From an uncultured bacterium (GTDB lineage Bacteria; Bacillota; Clostridia; Lachnospirales; Lachnospiraceae), in NCBI GenBank assembly GCA_947177425.1, contig CAMWUN010000006.1, positions 44,874-108,873 on the forward strand: a DNA stretch of 64,000 nucleotides, read 5' to 3'. A program made the translations under genes and the position numbers. Below are positions 53,596 to 62,053 of the stretch, in pieces (position 1 is the stretch's first letter; each line of letters opens with the position of its first letter). The notes beneath the pieces were generated by a model that was given only the letters and a program-made list of their open reading frames with translations, ran no database searches and had not been told where the DNA came from.

Positions 53596-54489
53596 TTACT
53601 GTTCAAAATAATCACTATCAATGCGCTTTATATATATGTCTCTCTCAACAGATACACCCAAATTATACTGTATCATTAACTCGGTCAGTTTTTTCCCATC
53701 TATGAGCACTATATCTGAATGAGGAAAACTTTTTGCAAAATCTATTGCCCCTTGCGAAAAATATGAGGTAGTAATAAATACTCCCCTTTTAACCGCTCCT
53801 AATGCGCCTGCAAAACTCTGTATTTCAGGTCTTCCTACTGAATGTCCTGTTGCATATCTTTTCGCCTGGATTAGTATGGGATTAAATCCTAAAGGATCCG
53901 TTTTTATGATACCATCTATCCCCCTGTCATTTGAAGCAGAAGTTACTGAACCTTTTCCATATCCCATTTTCTCCAGTAAATCTGTTACAATTTTTTCAAA
54001 AAAGGAATCTCCTGCCCGGCCTTCAACAGACATTATTGCATTCATGATTTCATGCGACAACTGACTATGCATTTCTTTCACTATAATATCCAGTCGTTCC
54101 ATTGGGCTGGTATCACTTATCAAATCTTCCTGCTCAATGTCCTGCCCGCCCTCTCTTTGCGTCTGGTTATTTCTCTCTGCCTGCAATCTTCTTGCAAATT
54201 CACTAACACTTAAATTCTCTTGCAGGATATGTTTGCCTTTTTCGGTAATAACATATGTTCCCCGGCTTACCCTGGCAATATAACCAGCATCACAAAGCCA
54301 AGAAACCGCCCACCCTGTACGGCTCTCATATATCGGCACTTCACTGCTTGTTTTCTGTTTTTGTTCTTCATCAGAAAGATTCAATTTTTCGCAAACCACA
54401 CTCTTAGCTTGTCTTCTGGAAAACTGCGGATAATCAGACATTATTTCTAGAACAATTTTAAACATTTCTGTCTGTGATGGTATTCCCAT
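53596..54489 (-). CDS. Mrr-type restriction endonuclease-like protein
   Basis: Predicted DNA-binding nuclease of 297 aa. The N-terminal 110 residues form an Mrr_N winged helix (GWAVSWLCDAGYIARVSRGTYVITEKGK). The C-terminal domain has the Mrr catalytic core: NDRGIDGIIKTDPLGFNPILIQAKRY with Asp192 and Gln208-Ala-Lys210 as active-site residues of the PD-(D/E)xK fold, then HSVGRPEIQSFAGAL. Such enzymes cut foreign, often methylated, DNA (type IV). It stands without a methyltransferase. Neighbouring genes and lower GC suggest an accessory region. Confidence 0.9.
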   Translation of the reverse strand: MGIPSQTEMFKIVLEIMSDYPQFSRRQAKSVVCEKLNLSDEEQKQKTSSEVPIYESRTGWAVSWLCDAGYIARVSRGTYVITEKGKHILQENLSVSEFARRLQAERNNQTQREGGQDIEQEDLISDTSPMERLDIIVKEMHSQLSHEIMNAIMSVEGRAGDSFFEKIVTDLLEKMGYGKGSVTSASNDRGIDGIIKTDPLGFNPILIQAKRYATGHSVGRPEIQSFAGALGAVKRGVFITTSYFSQGAIDFAKSFPHSDIVLIDGKKLTELMIQYNLGVSVERDIYIKRIDSDYFEQ

Positions 54490-54571
54490 TTTATTTATCT
54501 CCTATTCTCTTGAACCCGGATTCAAATGCATCATATGCTTTAGGCATCTTGGTTATTTCTCAACTATTTTC

Positions 54572-55081
54572 TTATCTGCGCCCTCTAAAGCCATATTTTT
54601 TCTTTAATCTTTCATATATTTCAAAAGCTACCGGACATATCCCTACTGTTTCCAATACGCTGAGCAAACTCCACAACCGCTCCGGCTGGTCTGTATATGG
54701 ATATTTTTTACAGGAATCCGGTTTGCACTCACCCAGCTTACAGCTTCCATCTTCCTGCAGAAAGTCACATGGTTTGTGCTTTGTCTGATAACCCATTCCG
54801 CTTTCATCTTTTTCCAGAAAGAAATCCCGTAACTGTTCCGAAGTGATTCCCAAATATTCAGCATCCTTTTCAATATCTTCTTCCGGAATGCTTCCTTTAT
54901 ACATCTTACAGCAATTTCTGCATTTATTGCAGTCATAGTCCGCAAACAGTTCATTATGTAATTGCAAAAACTGACGATCTAATTCCTCTTCATCCGCATG
55001 ACATTTCAGATAAGTACGGAATTTGAAATTTTCATCTTCTCTTTTCTTTGCTTCTGCTTTGACCTTATCGGGATGTACCAT
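54572..55081 (-). CDS. YkgJ-family cysteine-cluster protein
   Basis: A 169-residue protein with eight or more cysteines in the YkgJ pattern: DYDCNKCRNCCKMYKG near residues 50-65 and CDFLQEDGSCKLGECKPDSCKKYPY near 108-132. The family is thought to bind a zinc or iron-sulfur centre; the function is unknown. GGAG stands 8 nt before the ATG. Not in a clear operon. Confidence 0.87.
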   Translation of the reverse strand: MVHPDKVKAEAKKREDENFKFRTYLKCHADEEELDRQFLQLHNELFADYDCNKCRNCCKMYKGSIPEEDIEKDAEYLGITSEQLRDFFLEKDESGMGYQTKHKPCDFLQEDGSCKLGECKPDSCKKYPYTDQPERLWSLLSVLETVGICPVAFEIYERLKKKYGFRGRR

Positions 55082-55345
55082 ATGTATTTCTCCTGTTCTT
55101 TAATTATTGCATCCAGCGCTTCAAGTATATCTCTTTTAAATTTGATTATACTACTTCTGAACTCTGCTTACCACTGAAATATATAGCATAACAACCGCCA
55201 TCCCCATATTTCTATGGAAAACCGAATCAAAAACATCTTCTGGAAATCCATATATTCAGAACATTGTCATGACATAAGTATCCCAAAGCACTTTGGAAAT
55301 TTATAAGCAATGGGTAGCTGATGGGAAGAAAATTCCTCTTGATGA

Positions 55346-55792
55346 TATTATCGAAACGGAGAAGCCGACGCGATCAAATATGATTACCTCAGGCTTTCAC
55401 AAAAAGACCTATGGGGCGTTTTGATGCGTAAAGACAGCCCCTTAGCAAAAAAAGAAACAGTCTGTGCAGAAAATTTGTGGGATAAACCCCTGATCGTATC
55501 TCATCAGACCTCAATCAATACGGAAATGTTCCGTTGGCTAAAATCAGATATTTTCAAACTCAACATTGTTGCTACTTATGATTTGATTTATAACGCAACT
55601 CAATTTGTCAAAAAAGGGTTTGGATACGTGATTGCATTAGACAGACTGATTAACACAGCAGGGGACAGCAATCTATGTTTCAAACCATTTTTCCCTACAT
55701 TAGAGGCAGAACTTTGCATTGTTTGGAAAAAATATCAGGTTCTATCGAAAGCCTCCAGCGCATTTCTTCAACAGTTGAAAGCAGAAACATAA
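55346..55792 (+). pseudogene. Remnant of a LysR-family regulator (C-terminal part)
   Basis: The frame from about 55346 reads GEADAIKYDYLRLSQKDLWGVLM... and runs to the stop at 55792, matching the effector-binding half of LysR regulators (KDSPLAKKETVCAENLWDKPLIVSHQ). The HTH and first lobe are gone; a stop at 55343 precedes it. A different frame at about 55280-55430 reads LEIYKQWVADGKKIPLDDII and fuses into it, indicating a junction of two broken genes. No ribosome-binding site near 55421. Confidence 0.75.
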
Positions 55793-55825
55793 GAAATTTT
55801 TAATCATATAATCCACTATACAAAA

Positions 55826-55847
55826 CCTCCCGGGAAATTCCGGGAGG
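55826..55847. terminator. Terminator of the MFS exporter gene
   Basis: Arms CCTCCCGG and CCGGGAGG around GAAATT, 14 bp after the stop of the minus-strand gene. On that strand TTTTGTAT follows. Confidence 0.75.
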
Positions 55848-55860
55848 CCAGATTTTACTG

Positions 55861-57156
55861 TTATTTTTCTTCTAATTTCCAAATATATTTATCTTTTCGG
55901 AAATAAAGACATACGCCAATTCCTGCGAAAGCAATGACCAAAAACAAAAACGCTGCACCAGTCCCTTTGCCGGAGCCGAACATCTTTACCAGAATACTTT
56001 CCTTTTCCTGTACTGCCATAATCGGCTCAAAAACCCTGTCCACCAGAAATCCTCCCAGAAAGTACCCCACAGGTATAGTGAAAAACTGTAGGGAATTCCG
56101 CACGGAATATATTCTTCCCTGCATCTGCTCTGGGATTCTCAGCCGCAAAATCACATCCAGATTCGAGTTCATCAGAGGAATAGCAATCCACCCAAGAAAT
56201 CCTCCAATGCCCCAGATTAGCGGCGTCCTTCCAAAAGCCAGCAGAAAATTTTCCGTACTCATAGAAAACAGCAGACAATTGCAGATTACTCTTACACGGC
56301 TTTTCGGCTCCTTCAAAAATGAGGCCAGAATGCTTCCCCCTAAAGTAGATATTCCAATCACTGCGTTAACTGCTCCAAGAGCCTTCTCACTTCCGCCGTT
56401 CCTTGACAGAATCATAGCCGGAAACGCAGCGTTATAAATAGAAGCTACCAGATTAATGGCTGCAAGGAATAAAATCAGGTCAAAAACTCCTCTATCCCGT
56501 TTCAGATAACCGATGCCCTTCTTTATGGAAACCATCAGCTTTTCCTGCTTTTCTGGCTGCTCCGCCCCCTTTGGAATCTCAATCAAAAAGGCCAGTGTCA
56601 AAAATGCTACCAGGAACGTGCATAAATCAATGGCCGCTATAGCGTCCATTCCGGCTATCCCCAAAACTGCCGTAGCTATCACAGGGGACAAAATTGAGTT
56701 CAGGGAACTGGCAAGATAACGCATCCCGCCTACCTTCTGATAATGCTTCTTAGGCAGAAGCCGTGTCACAGCCACTTCCGATGCCGGCTGCTGCAGAGTG
56801 TTCATCAGTCCGTTTACCACATTAATCAGATATAAATGCCAGACCTGAAGCAGTCCGCACCTCATCAGAACAAGCATGACCACTGTAGTCAATGCCGCCG
56901 CGGTATCACATACCAGCATAACTGCCTTTTTATTCCACCTGTCACTCAAGGCTCCTGCAAAAATACTGAATGCCACATAAGGCGTATAAGAACAGACCAT
57001 TAAAAGCGCCGTCATAAGCGCAGAACCATTCCGGGAGTAAGACCATATGACCAGCGCATAACTGGTCATGGCACTGCCTAACCCCGATAAAGACTGCGTG
57101 CCCCAAAGCAGCAGAAATGACTTCATTTCCCTAAATGTTTCTTTATAATTTTTCAT
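55861..57156 (-). CDS. MFS transporter, macrolide-efflux-like
   Basis: Proton-driven exporter of 431 aa with twelve predicted helices. LLLWGTQSLSGLGSAMTSYALVIWSYSRNGSALMTALLMVCSYTPYVAFSIFAGALSDRWNKKAVMLVCD contains the conserved loop 2-3 motif (GALSDRWNKK) and the MefA-like N-terminus. Related proteins give macrolide or other drug efflux, but many are of unknown substrate. AAGGAG before the ATG. Its upstream region borders a dispersed repeat. Confidence 0.9.
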   Translation of the reverse strand: MKNYKETFREMKSFLLLWGTQSLSGLGSAMTSYALVIWSYSRNGSALMTALLMVCSYTPYVAFSIFAGALSDRWNKKAVMLVCDTAAALTTVVMLVLMRCGLLQVWHLYLINVVNGLMNTLQQPASEVAVTRLLPKKHYQKVGGMRYLASSLNSILSPVIATAVLGIAGMDAIAAIDLCTFLVAFLTLAFLIEIPKGAEQPEKQEKLMVSIKKGIGYLKRDRGVFDLILFLAAINLVASIYNAAFPAMILSRNGGSEKALGAVNAVIGISTLGGSILASFLKEPKSRVRVICNCLLFSMSTENFLLAFGRTPLIWGIGGFLGWIAIPLMNSNLDVILRLRIPEQMQGRIYSVRNSLQFFTIPVGYFLGGFLVDRVFEPIMAVQEKESILVKMFGSGKGTGAAFLFLVIAFAGIGVCLYFRKDKYIWKLEEK

Positions 57157-57375
57157 AGACTTTGCTCCTTCTCACAATTCACAATAATTCATGGGTGAAA
57201 TTTGCAAAGTCTCAGGATAGTTATCCTGCTCCATGCCAGCCTATCCTAAAAGACTCTGCATGGAGCTGATGCAATGCACAACATACGCTCTCCTCCTGTC
57301 ACATTCTTTTACTGGTTCATTCTAACATACTGTTTTGAAATATATTATAACCCAAATCACCTCAAATGTTAATTC

Positions 57376-57410
57376 AAAAAACTTCGCAGGGAAAACCTAC
57401 GAAGTTTTTT
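57376..57410 (-). terminator. Terminator of the DUF4160/DUF2442 pair
   Basis: Arms ACTTCGCAGG (57381-57390) and CCTACGAAGT (57396-57405), one mismatch, flanked by A and T runs on both sides, so it may act in both directions. Confidence 0.75.
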
Positions 57411-57413
57411 GGA

Positions 57414-57544
57414 TACTGTTCACACATACCTGCGCATTTACTGCGCTGGTCGTAAGAAAGTGATTCGAGAATGCAAAAATCCCATTGCCGAAGGCAATTT
57501 TCGATGGATTTTTGCATGTTACTGGTCACGGAGTGAAAAGTAAC
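57414..57544 (+). repeat. Full copy of the dispersed intergenic repeat
   Basis: From TACTGTTCACACA to GTGAAAAGTAAC. Visible structure: GCGCA-TTTAC-TGCGC mini-hairpin near the left end, ATGCAAAAATCC/GGATTTTTGCAT outer stem with an ATTGCC-GAA-GGCAAT inner stem in the middle, and a GTTACT/AGTAAC stem at the right end. Ends are inverted repeats. Matches 35085-35216 in opposite orientation. Confidence 0.85.
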
Positions 57545-57572
57545 GTTTTTTGAATCTGTATAATATTCTGAT

Positions 57573-57674
57573 TATCTCTTACAGAACTTAAACTCCCTGT
57601 TTCTCAACATTATTTACGTATTTGTAAGTTATCTGTCACTTACCCATATGATCCTTGCAATATCACATGCCATC
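57573..57674. repeat. 3'-region repeat, copy 1
   Basis: About 100 bp behind the DUF2442 stop. The first 80 bp match copy 2 (58365-58465) at 75 positions; the left end TATCTCTTAC also matches the stretch behind rpsI (59265-59280). Confidence 0.8.
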
Positions 57675-57693
57675 TCGCCAAATGCTACTTACA

Positions 57694-57969
57694 CTATGCA
57701 ATGGCTTCCTTTGCATACGGCAATGCATATAATGTGTCCGGATCTATATCAAGACATGTTGTATTATCCCAGTTCCCATTGATGTCCCACGCCAGTGTAT
57801 CATTCATCACTGTACATCTGTCCATAAATATCTCAATATCTTTTAAGCAACAGAAAGCCTCTTTTTCAATCATCTGCGACATATCATAATGTACAATCTT
57901 TCCATCTTCAAAATATACATATACAGAATAATCCTTCATAGGCATAACCTGTACCACCTTTGGAAACAT
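57694..57969 (-). CDS. DUF2442 domain protein (toxin-antitoxin-like partner)
   Basis: A 91-residue protein matching the DUF2442 pattern (VVQVMPMKDYSVYVYFEDGKIVHYDMSQMIEKEAFCCLKD...W..D..LDIDPDTLYALP). It follows the DUF4160 gene by 13 bp. This gene pair recurs in bacteria and has been proposed to be a toxin-antitoxin-like module; which partner is toxic is not clear to me. GGAGG precedes the ATG. Confidence 0.82.
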   Translation of the reverse strand: MFPKVVQVMPMKDYSVYVYFEDGKIVHYDMSQMIEKEAFCCLKDIEIFMDRCTVMNDTLAWDINGNWDNTTCLDIDPDTLYALPYAKEAIA

Positions 57970-57982
57970 ATCATCACCTCCG

Positions 57983-58243
57983 TTACACTAATGGATTAAT
58001 CCTGTTCAACGTTTTTCCGTCCTTTGATAATTCCCAATTTTGCATCAATTCATCCTGATGGAGAACACACCACGCTAAAATCAGCTTTAACTGCCTTGAC
58101 GGTAATGCCCCCTTAATTACCCTTGCCTCGTCGATTCTAATAATTGCTTTATTCCCATTATATTCAGCATGAAAATGCGGTGGATTATAGTCATCATAAT
58201 ACATTGTAACTCGTATTCCATAAAACAATGAAATCTCCGGCAT
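57983..58243 (-). CDS. DUF4160 domain protein (toxin-antitoxin-like partner)
   Basis: An 86-residue protein with the DUF4160 signature PEISLFYGIRVTMYYDDYNPPHFHAEYNGNKAIIRID, where the PPHFHAEY core defines the family. Paired with DUF2442 downstream; one transcript. Its small size and repeat-flanked place fit an accessory module. Confidence 0.85.
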   Translation of the reverse strand: MPEISLFYGIRVTMYYDDYNPPHFHAEYNGNKAIIRIDEARVIKGALPSRQLKLILAWCVLHQDELMQNWELSKDGKTLNRINPLV

Positions 58244-58299
58244 TACTTAATTCCTCCATTCTTTTAGATCCAATATAAGTATATCATAACCAGTCTCGT

Positions 58300-58331
58300 A
58301 AAAAAACCCACAAACAAAATCTGTCTGTGGG
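58300..58331 (-). terminator. Terminator of the higB/higA-like pair
   Basis: Arms CCCACAAACA (58307-58316) and TGTCTGTGGG (58322-58331) with one G-U pair; on the minus strand seven T follow. Confidence 0.8.
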
Positions 58332-58364
58332 CTTTCCATATTTTCCTGTTTGTGAATAACTGCC

Positions 58365-58465
58365 TATCTCTTACAGAACTTAAACTCTCTGTTTCTCAAC
58401 ATTATTTGCGCATTTGTAAGTTACCTGTCAGTTACCCATATGATTTTATAGTGTCACATACTATC
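58365..58465. repeat. 3'-region repeat, copy 2
   Basis: Lies between the higA-like stop and its terminator, in the same relative place as copy 1 behind DUF2442. Starts TATCTCTTACAGAACTTAAA and contains TTACCCATATGAT. Confidence 0.8.
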
Positions 58466-58484
58466 CTGTTAAACATCCCTCATT

Positions 58485-58769
58485 CTAATTAAATGTCACA
58501 GATATTTTTTTCCCAAGTGATTCTGCTATTTTTGCAAGGAAATCCAAACTAGGGTTATAATTACCGCTCTCCAACCTGGATATGTTGCTTTTTTGTGTGC
58601 CTACCCTTTTAGCAAGTTCCGCTTGTGTTATGTTTTGTTCTTTCCTTGCCCTTATAATCTGCTCAATTGTTTCATATCTTGGCTTCAATTTTTCATATTC
58701 TATTTTAAATTGTTCATCCTTAAGCATATCAGCTTTCATTTCTTCAAAAGATATTCCTGCTTTACTCAT
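58485..58769 (-). CDS. HigA-like XRE-family antitoxin
   Basis: A 94-residue antitoxin. The helix-turn-helix is ARKEQNITQAELAKRVGTQKSNISRLESGNYNPSLDFLAKIAESLGKKI, preceded by an N-terminal acidic segment. Its ATG overlaps the toxin stop (ATGA) and has GGAGG 8 nt upstream. It neutralises the RelE-like toxin and represses the operon. The toxin-first order is that of HigBA-type systems. Confidence 0.9.
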   Translation of the reverse strand: MSKAGISFEEMKADMLKDEQFKIEYEKLKPRYETIEQIIRARKEQNITQAELAKRVGTQKSNISRLESGNYNPSLDFLAKIAESLGKKISVTFN

Positions 58770-59134
58770 GCTTCAGACCTCCTTTTATAATCTTCCATAT
58801 ATTTTCTTGCTTTCTTTATCTCGTTTTCGGGTGTCTTCATAGTCTTTTTAATAAAACCATGCAGCAACACAAACTTATTGTTATAAAATGTAAAGTAAAA
58901 TATTCTTGCTATATCACTTGAAAATTTTATCCGTAATTCATATAAACCTTTATTATCTTTTCCTTTTATGGGCTTAACATACGGCTCTTTCAATTCAGCA
59001 CCTAATTTTTTTAATAATTCAATATCACTAAAGGCTTTTGCTCTTAGTTTCGGGTTAAGTGAATATAAGAAATCCTGCACTGGAATTTTACCATTTTCTT
59101 TCATATAAAAATCTAATTCTGGAATTTTAATCAC
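58766..59134 (-). CDS. HigB/RelE-like toxin (phage Gp49 type)
   Basis: Predicted ribosome-dependent mRNA interferase of 122 aa. NPKLRAKAFSDIELLKKLGAELKEPYVKPIKGKDNKGLYELRIKFSSDIARIFYFTFYNNKFVLLHGFIKKTMKTPENEIKKARKYMEDY is the Gp49/RelE fold, with the LYELRIKF and ARIFYF strands and a C-terminal KT-PE-I-A pattern. It starts with GTG at 59134 (weak AGGAA). Gene order toxin then antitoxin, coupled. Confidence 0.9.
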   Translation of the reverse strand: MIKIPELDFYMKENGKIPVQDFLYSLNPKLRAKAFSDIELLKKLGAELKEPYVKPIKGKDNKGLYELRIKFSSDIARIFYFTFYNNKFVLLHGFIKKTMKTPENEIKKARKYMEDYKRRSEA

Positions 59135-59207
59135 TTCCTTTTCTTATCACTATGTTATCATATACGATAACATTTGTCAAAGATATTATTGGCACTTTGG
59201 TATTTAG

Positions 59208-59236
59208 CAAAAAACTCCGCAGGAAAACCTGCGGAG
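59208..59236 (-). terminator. Terminator of the rplM-rpsI operon
   Basis: Perfect hairpin ACTCCGCAGG-AAAA-CCTGCGGAGT; on the minus strand a T run follows. It lies about 50 bp after the rpsI stop. Confidence 0.9.
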
Positions 59237-59288
59237 TCCATATTGCCGAATCTGTAAAATTGTCTGCCTATCTCTTACTGAACCGAAT

Positions 59289-59684
59289 TTAACGCTTGCT
59301 AAACTGCGGTGCACGGCGTGCTGCTTTGAGACCGTATTTCTTTCTTTCTTTCATACGGGGATCTCTTGTAAGGAAGCCGGCTTTCTTAAGCGCAGGTCTG
59401 TAATCTGCATCCACCTGGAGCAGCGCTCTTGAGATGCCGTGTCTGATTGCGCCGGCCTGGCCTGTATAACCGCCGCCATGAACATTTACAAGTACGTCAT
59501 ACTTGTCAACGGTATCTGTCAGTGTCATGGGCTGACGTACAATAACTTTCAACGTCTCCAATCCAAAATATTCATCTATAGGTCTTTTATTGATAATGAT
59601 TTCACCTTTACCGGGCATTAAATATACTCTGGCAATTGATTTTTTCCTTCTGCCTGTTCCGTAAAATCTTGCTGATTTAGCCAT
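59289..59684 (-). CDS. rpsI: Ribosomal protein S9
   Basis: Small-subunit protein of 131 aa, full length. [35 protein letters not shown] at the start, [20 protein letters not shown] in the middle, and the basic tail [18 protein letters not shown] that reaches the P-site. Follows rplM by 26 bp. Its 3' end region is related to sequences behind the toxin-antitoxin pairs. Confidence 0.98.
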   Translation of the reverse strand: MAKSARFYGTGRRKKSIARVYLMPGKGEIIINKRPIDEYFGLETLKVIVRQPMTLTDTVDKYDVLVNVHGGGYTGQAGAIRHGISRALLQVDADYRPALKKAGFLTRDPRMKERKKYGLKAARRAPQFSKR

Positions 59685-59710
59685 CTTAATCTTCTCCTTT
59701 CAGTTCCCTA

Positions 59711-60139
59711 TTAAAATGTTAATGCTTCAGGCTGCTGAGCTCCGTGGGGATGCTCAGGGCCAGCGTACACATGAAGTTTCGTATACATCTGTCTTCCTAA
59801 AGGTCCCTTGGGAAGCATACCTTTGACAGCAAGTTCAACTACCCTTTCAGGCTTTTTAGCCAGCATTTCACGCAGGGTAGTTTCCTTCATGCCGCCCACA
59901 TATTCGGAGTGACGGTAGTATATTTTCTGATCCAGCTTCCTGCCTGTTACTTTTACCTTATCAGCATTTACAACGATTACAAAATCGCCTGTATCCATAT
60001 GCGGTGTAAAAATCGCCTTATTCTTACCTCTTAAAACTTTAGCTACTTCTGACGCCAAGCGTCCCAATGTCATACCAGCAGCGTCTACTACATACCATTT
60101 TCTTTCAATTGTAGCAGGACTAGCCATAAATGTTTTCAT
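59711..60139 (-). CDS. rplM: Ribosomal protein L13
   Basis: Large-subunit protein of about 142 aa. [78 protein letters not shown] is the standard L13 fold, closing with [21 protein letters not shown] 7 nt before the ATG at 60139 sets the start; the frame opens earlier at 60166. First of a two-gene operon. Confidence 0.98.
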   Translation of the reverse strand: MKTFMASPATIERKWYVVDAAGMTLGRLASEVAKVLRGKNKAIFTPHMDTGDFVIVVNADKVKVTGRKLDQKIYYRHSEYVGGMKETTLREMLAKKPERVVELAVKGMLPKGPLGRQMYTKLHVYAGPEHPHGAQQPEALTF

Positions 60140-60195
60140 GATATTACCTCCATTAAACTTGTACATGTGCCAGGCACGTAATCTCCTTCTGACAT
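60140..60195 (-). promoter_or_regulatory. Possible L13 leader
   Basis: Just upstream of rplM a short hairpin is seen (GTGC-CAG-GCAC within an ACGTGCC...GGCACATGT context, 60173-60189). Its place and size fit the L13 leader known from Firmicutes, an autoregulatory mRNA structure. Only weakly supported by the sequence. Confidence 0.4.
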
Positions 60196-60386
60196 TTCTC
60201 TGCTTGTAAGACGGATGTCCGGGCCGTCAGACTCACTTCAAAATACCGCCGGATGTTCTATCTATAACGTCCTGCCTAGGGATATGACGAATTTTACCAT
60301 AAACGTATTGCGGATAATCATTCATCAGACAGGACATTACCAAACTTTGTCACACTGACTAATTATATTATACGCTTCCGTGTGTG

Positions 60387-61127
60387 TCAACTAAAAAATT
60401 CATATTTCACAAGCGTCAATCCACAGGCTGGCGCAGTAGGGCCTGCTGCCTGGCGGTCCCCTGCCGCCAGTATTTCCTTTACCCGTTCCGGCTTTATGCT
60501 GCCCCGTCCCGCTTCCATCAGCGTGCCTGCTATAATTCTTACCATATTATAAAGAAATCCGCTGCCACATATTCGGATTAGGATTTCGTCCCCCGCTTTC
60601 TCCACTGTCAGCTCATAAACCGTCCTGACGGTAGACTCCACTGCTGCCGACGGGCTGCAAAAGCTTTTAAAATCATGTTCTCCCAAAAGATGCACCGCCG
60701 CCTGTCTCATTTTTTCCACATCAAGAGGCACATAGGTAAAATGGGCATACAGTCTTCTGGTGGGAAGGGAAAACTCCCTGTTCAATATCCGGTATTCATA
60801 GGTCTTACGGCTTCTGCAGTGTCTTGGATGGAAATCCGGCGCCACTTCCTCTGACTTCTGAATACGGATATCTTCTGGCAGTCTCTGGTTCAGCGCGTAG
60901 GAAAGCTTTTCCGCAGGAATACGGGTATCTGTGTCAAACACTGCCGCATTGCAGAGGGCATGGACTCCGGAATCAGTTCTGCTTGCCCCGATTACCTGAA
61001 TGTCCTCCTGTAAAAGTCCGCTTAATGCGCGGTTTAATTCACCTTCTATCGTAGGAACCCCCGGCTGTATCTGCCAGCCATGGTAGGCTGTTCCGTCATA
61101 GGCCACTGTCAGTTTTATTCTTTTCAT
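60387..61127 (-). CDS. truA: tRNA pseudouridine(38-40) synthase
   Basis: Converts uridines 38-40 of the anticodon stem to pseudouridine. About 246 aa. IKLTVAYDGTAYHGWQIQP opens the family; the catalytic Asp52 is in GASRTDSGVHA; SFCSPSAAVESTVRTVYEL, GSGFLYNMVRIIAGTL close it. ATG at 61127 overlaps the ecfT stop (ATGA). Confidence 0.97.
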   Translation of the reverse strand: MKRIKLTVAYDGTAYHGWQIQPGVPTIEGELNRALSGLLQEDIQVIGASRTDSGVHALCNAAVFDTDTRIPAEKLSYALNQRLPEDIRIQKSEEVAPDFHPRHCRSRKTYEYRILNREFSLPTRRLYAHFTYVPLDVEKMRQAAVHLLGEHDFKSFCSPSAAVESTVRTVYELTVEKAGDEILIRICGSGFLYNMVRIIAGTLMEAGRGSIKPERVKEILAAGDRQAAGPTAPACGLTLVKYEFFS

Positions 61128-61927
61128 AGCAGAATCTTCCCGAAAGCCACGCAGCATGCCAGATAACAGACTACCACTCCGTATGCCAGGCGGTCCCTTT
61201 TTTTATAAATTAGGGGCTTCATCTTAGTCCGGTGCTCCCCTCCCCGGTAGCACCTTGCCTCCATTGCCATTGCCAAATCATTTGCCCGCCGGAACGCCGA
61301 TATAAACAGGGGCACCAGCAGGGGCACCAGACTTTTTGCCTTCTTAATCAGATTACCGCTCTCAAAATCGGCCCCCCGTGCAATCTGCGCCTTCATAATT
61401 TTATCCGTTTCTTCCAGCAAAATCGGGATGAAACGCAGGGCAATGGACATCATCATTGCAATTTCGTGCACTGGCACCTTAAAAAATTTTAACGGCCCCA
61501 GCAGCTTTTCCATACCGTCTGTCAGGTTATTGGGCGTTGTTGTCAGAGTCATAACCGACGACCCCATTATCAGGAACACAAGACGGATTGCCATAAATAC
61601 AGCCTGCCGCAGGCCTTCTTTCGTAATCCGCAGTTTCCAGAGAGTGAAAATCACCTCTCCCGGTGTCAGAAAAAGATTAAAAATTACCGCTATAATCAGC
61701 AGGAAAATAATTGATTTCATTCCCCTGATCATAAATTTAAGGGGCACTTTCGATAATTTTATGACCAGTGCCAGAAATACCCCTGCCAGTATATATCCGA
61801 CAAAATTGTCCACGATAAAAAGAGAAATAATATAACAAATTGTAGTCATCAGTTTGACTCTTGGGTCAAGTCTGTGTATCACCGAATCCGTCTGATAATA
61901 TTGTCCTAACGTAATATCTCTTAACAT
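61124..61927 (-). CDS. ecfT: ECF transporter transmembrane protein EcfT
   Basis: Shared membrane scaffold of energy-coupling-factor vitamin importers, 267 aa. LGQYYQTDSVIHRLDPRVKLMTT opens the family; the coupling helices carry the Ala-Arg-Gly motifs in KAQIARGADFESG and MAMEARCYRG that contact the two ATPases. Follows ecfA2 by 126 bp and couples to truA. Conserved position in Firmicutes. Confidence 0.96.
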   Translation of the reverse strand: MLRDITLGQYYQTDSVIHRLDPRVKLMTTICYIISLFIVDNFVGYILAGVFLALVIKLSKVPLKFMIRGMKSIIFLLIIAVIFNLFLTPGEVIFTLWKLRITKEGLRQAVFMAIRLVFLIMGSSVMTLTTTPNNLTDGMEKLLGPLKFFKVPVHEIAMMMSIALRFIPILLEETDKIMKAQIARGADFESGNLIKKAKSLVPLLVPLFISAFRRANDLAMAMEARCYRGGEHRTKMKPLIYKKRDRLAYGVVVCYLACCVAFGKILL

Positions 61928-62053
61928 TTTTCCTCATTCCCATATTATATCGGGCATCAGAAGCTTAAATACGCAGCTTCCGGCTCCCCATCTGCCATAA
62001 ATTTCCTGCAATCTGTCATCCATCCGCATCTAACCATAGTTCCAAACACGCTC

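Larger units (their letters stand above)
57157..57693. other. Noncoding region with terminator and two repeats
   Basis: 537 bp without a gene. It contains the MFS gene's upstream region, a terminator for the leftward DUF4160/DUF2442 unit (57376-57410), a full dispersed repeat (57414-57544) and the 3' repeat copy 57573-57674. Confidence 0.7.
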
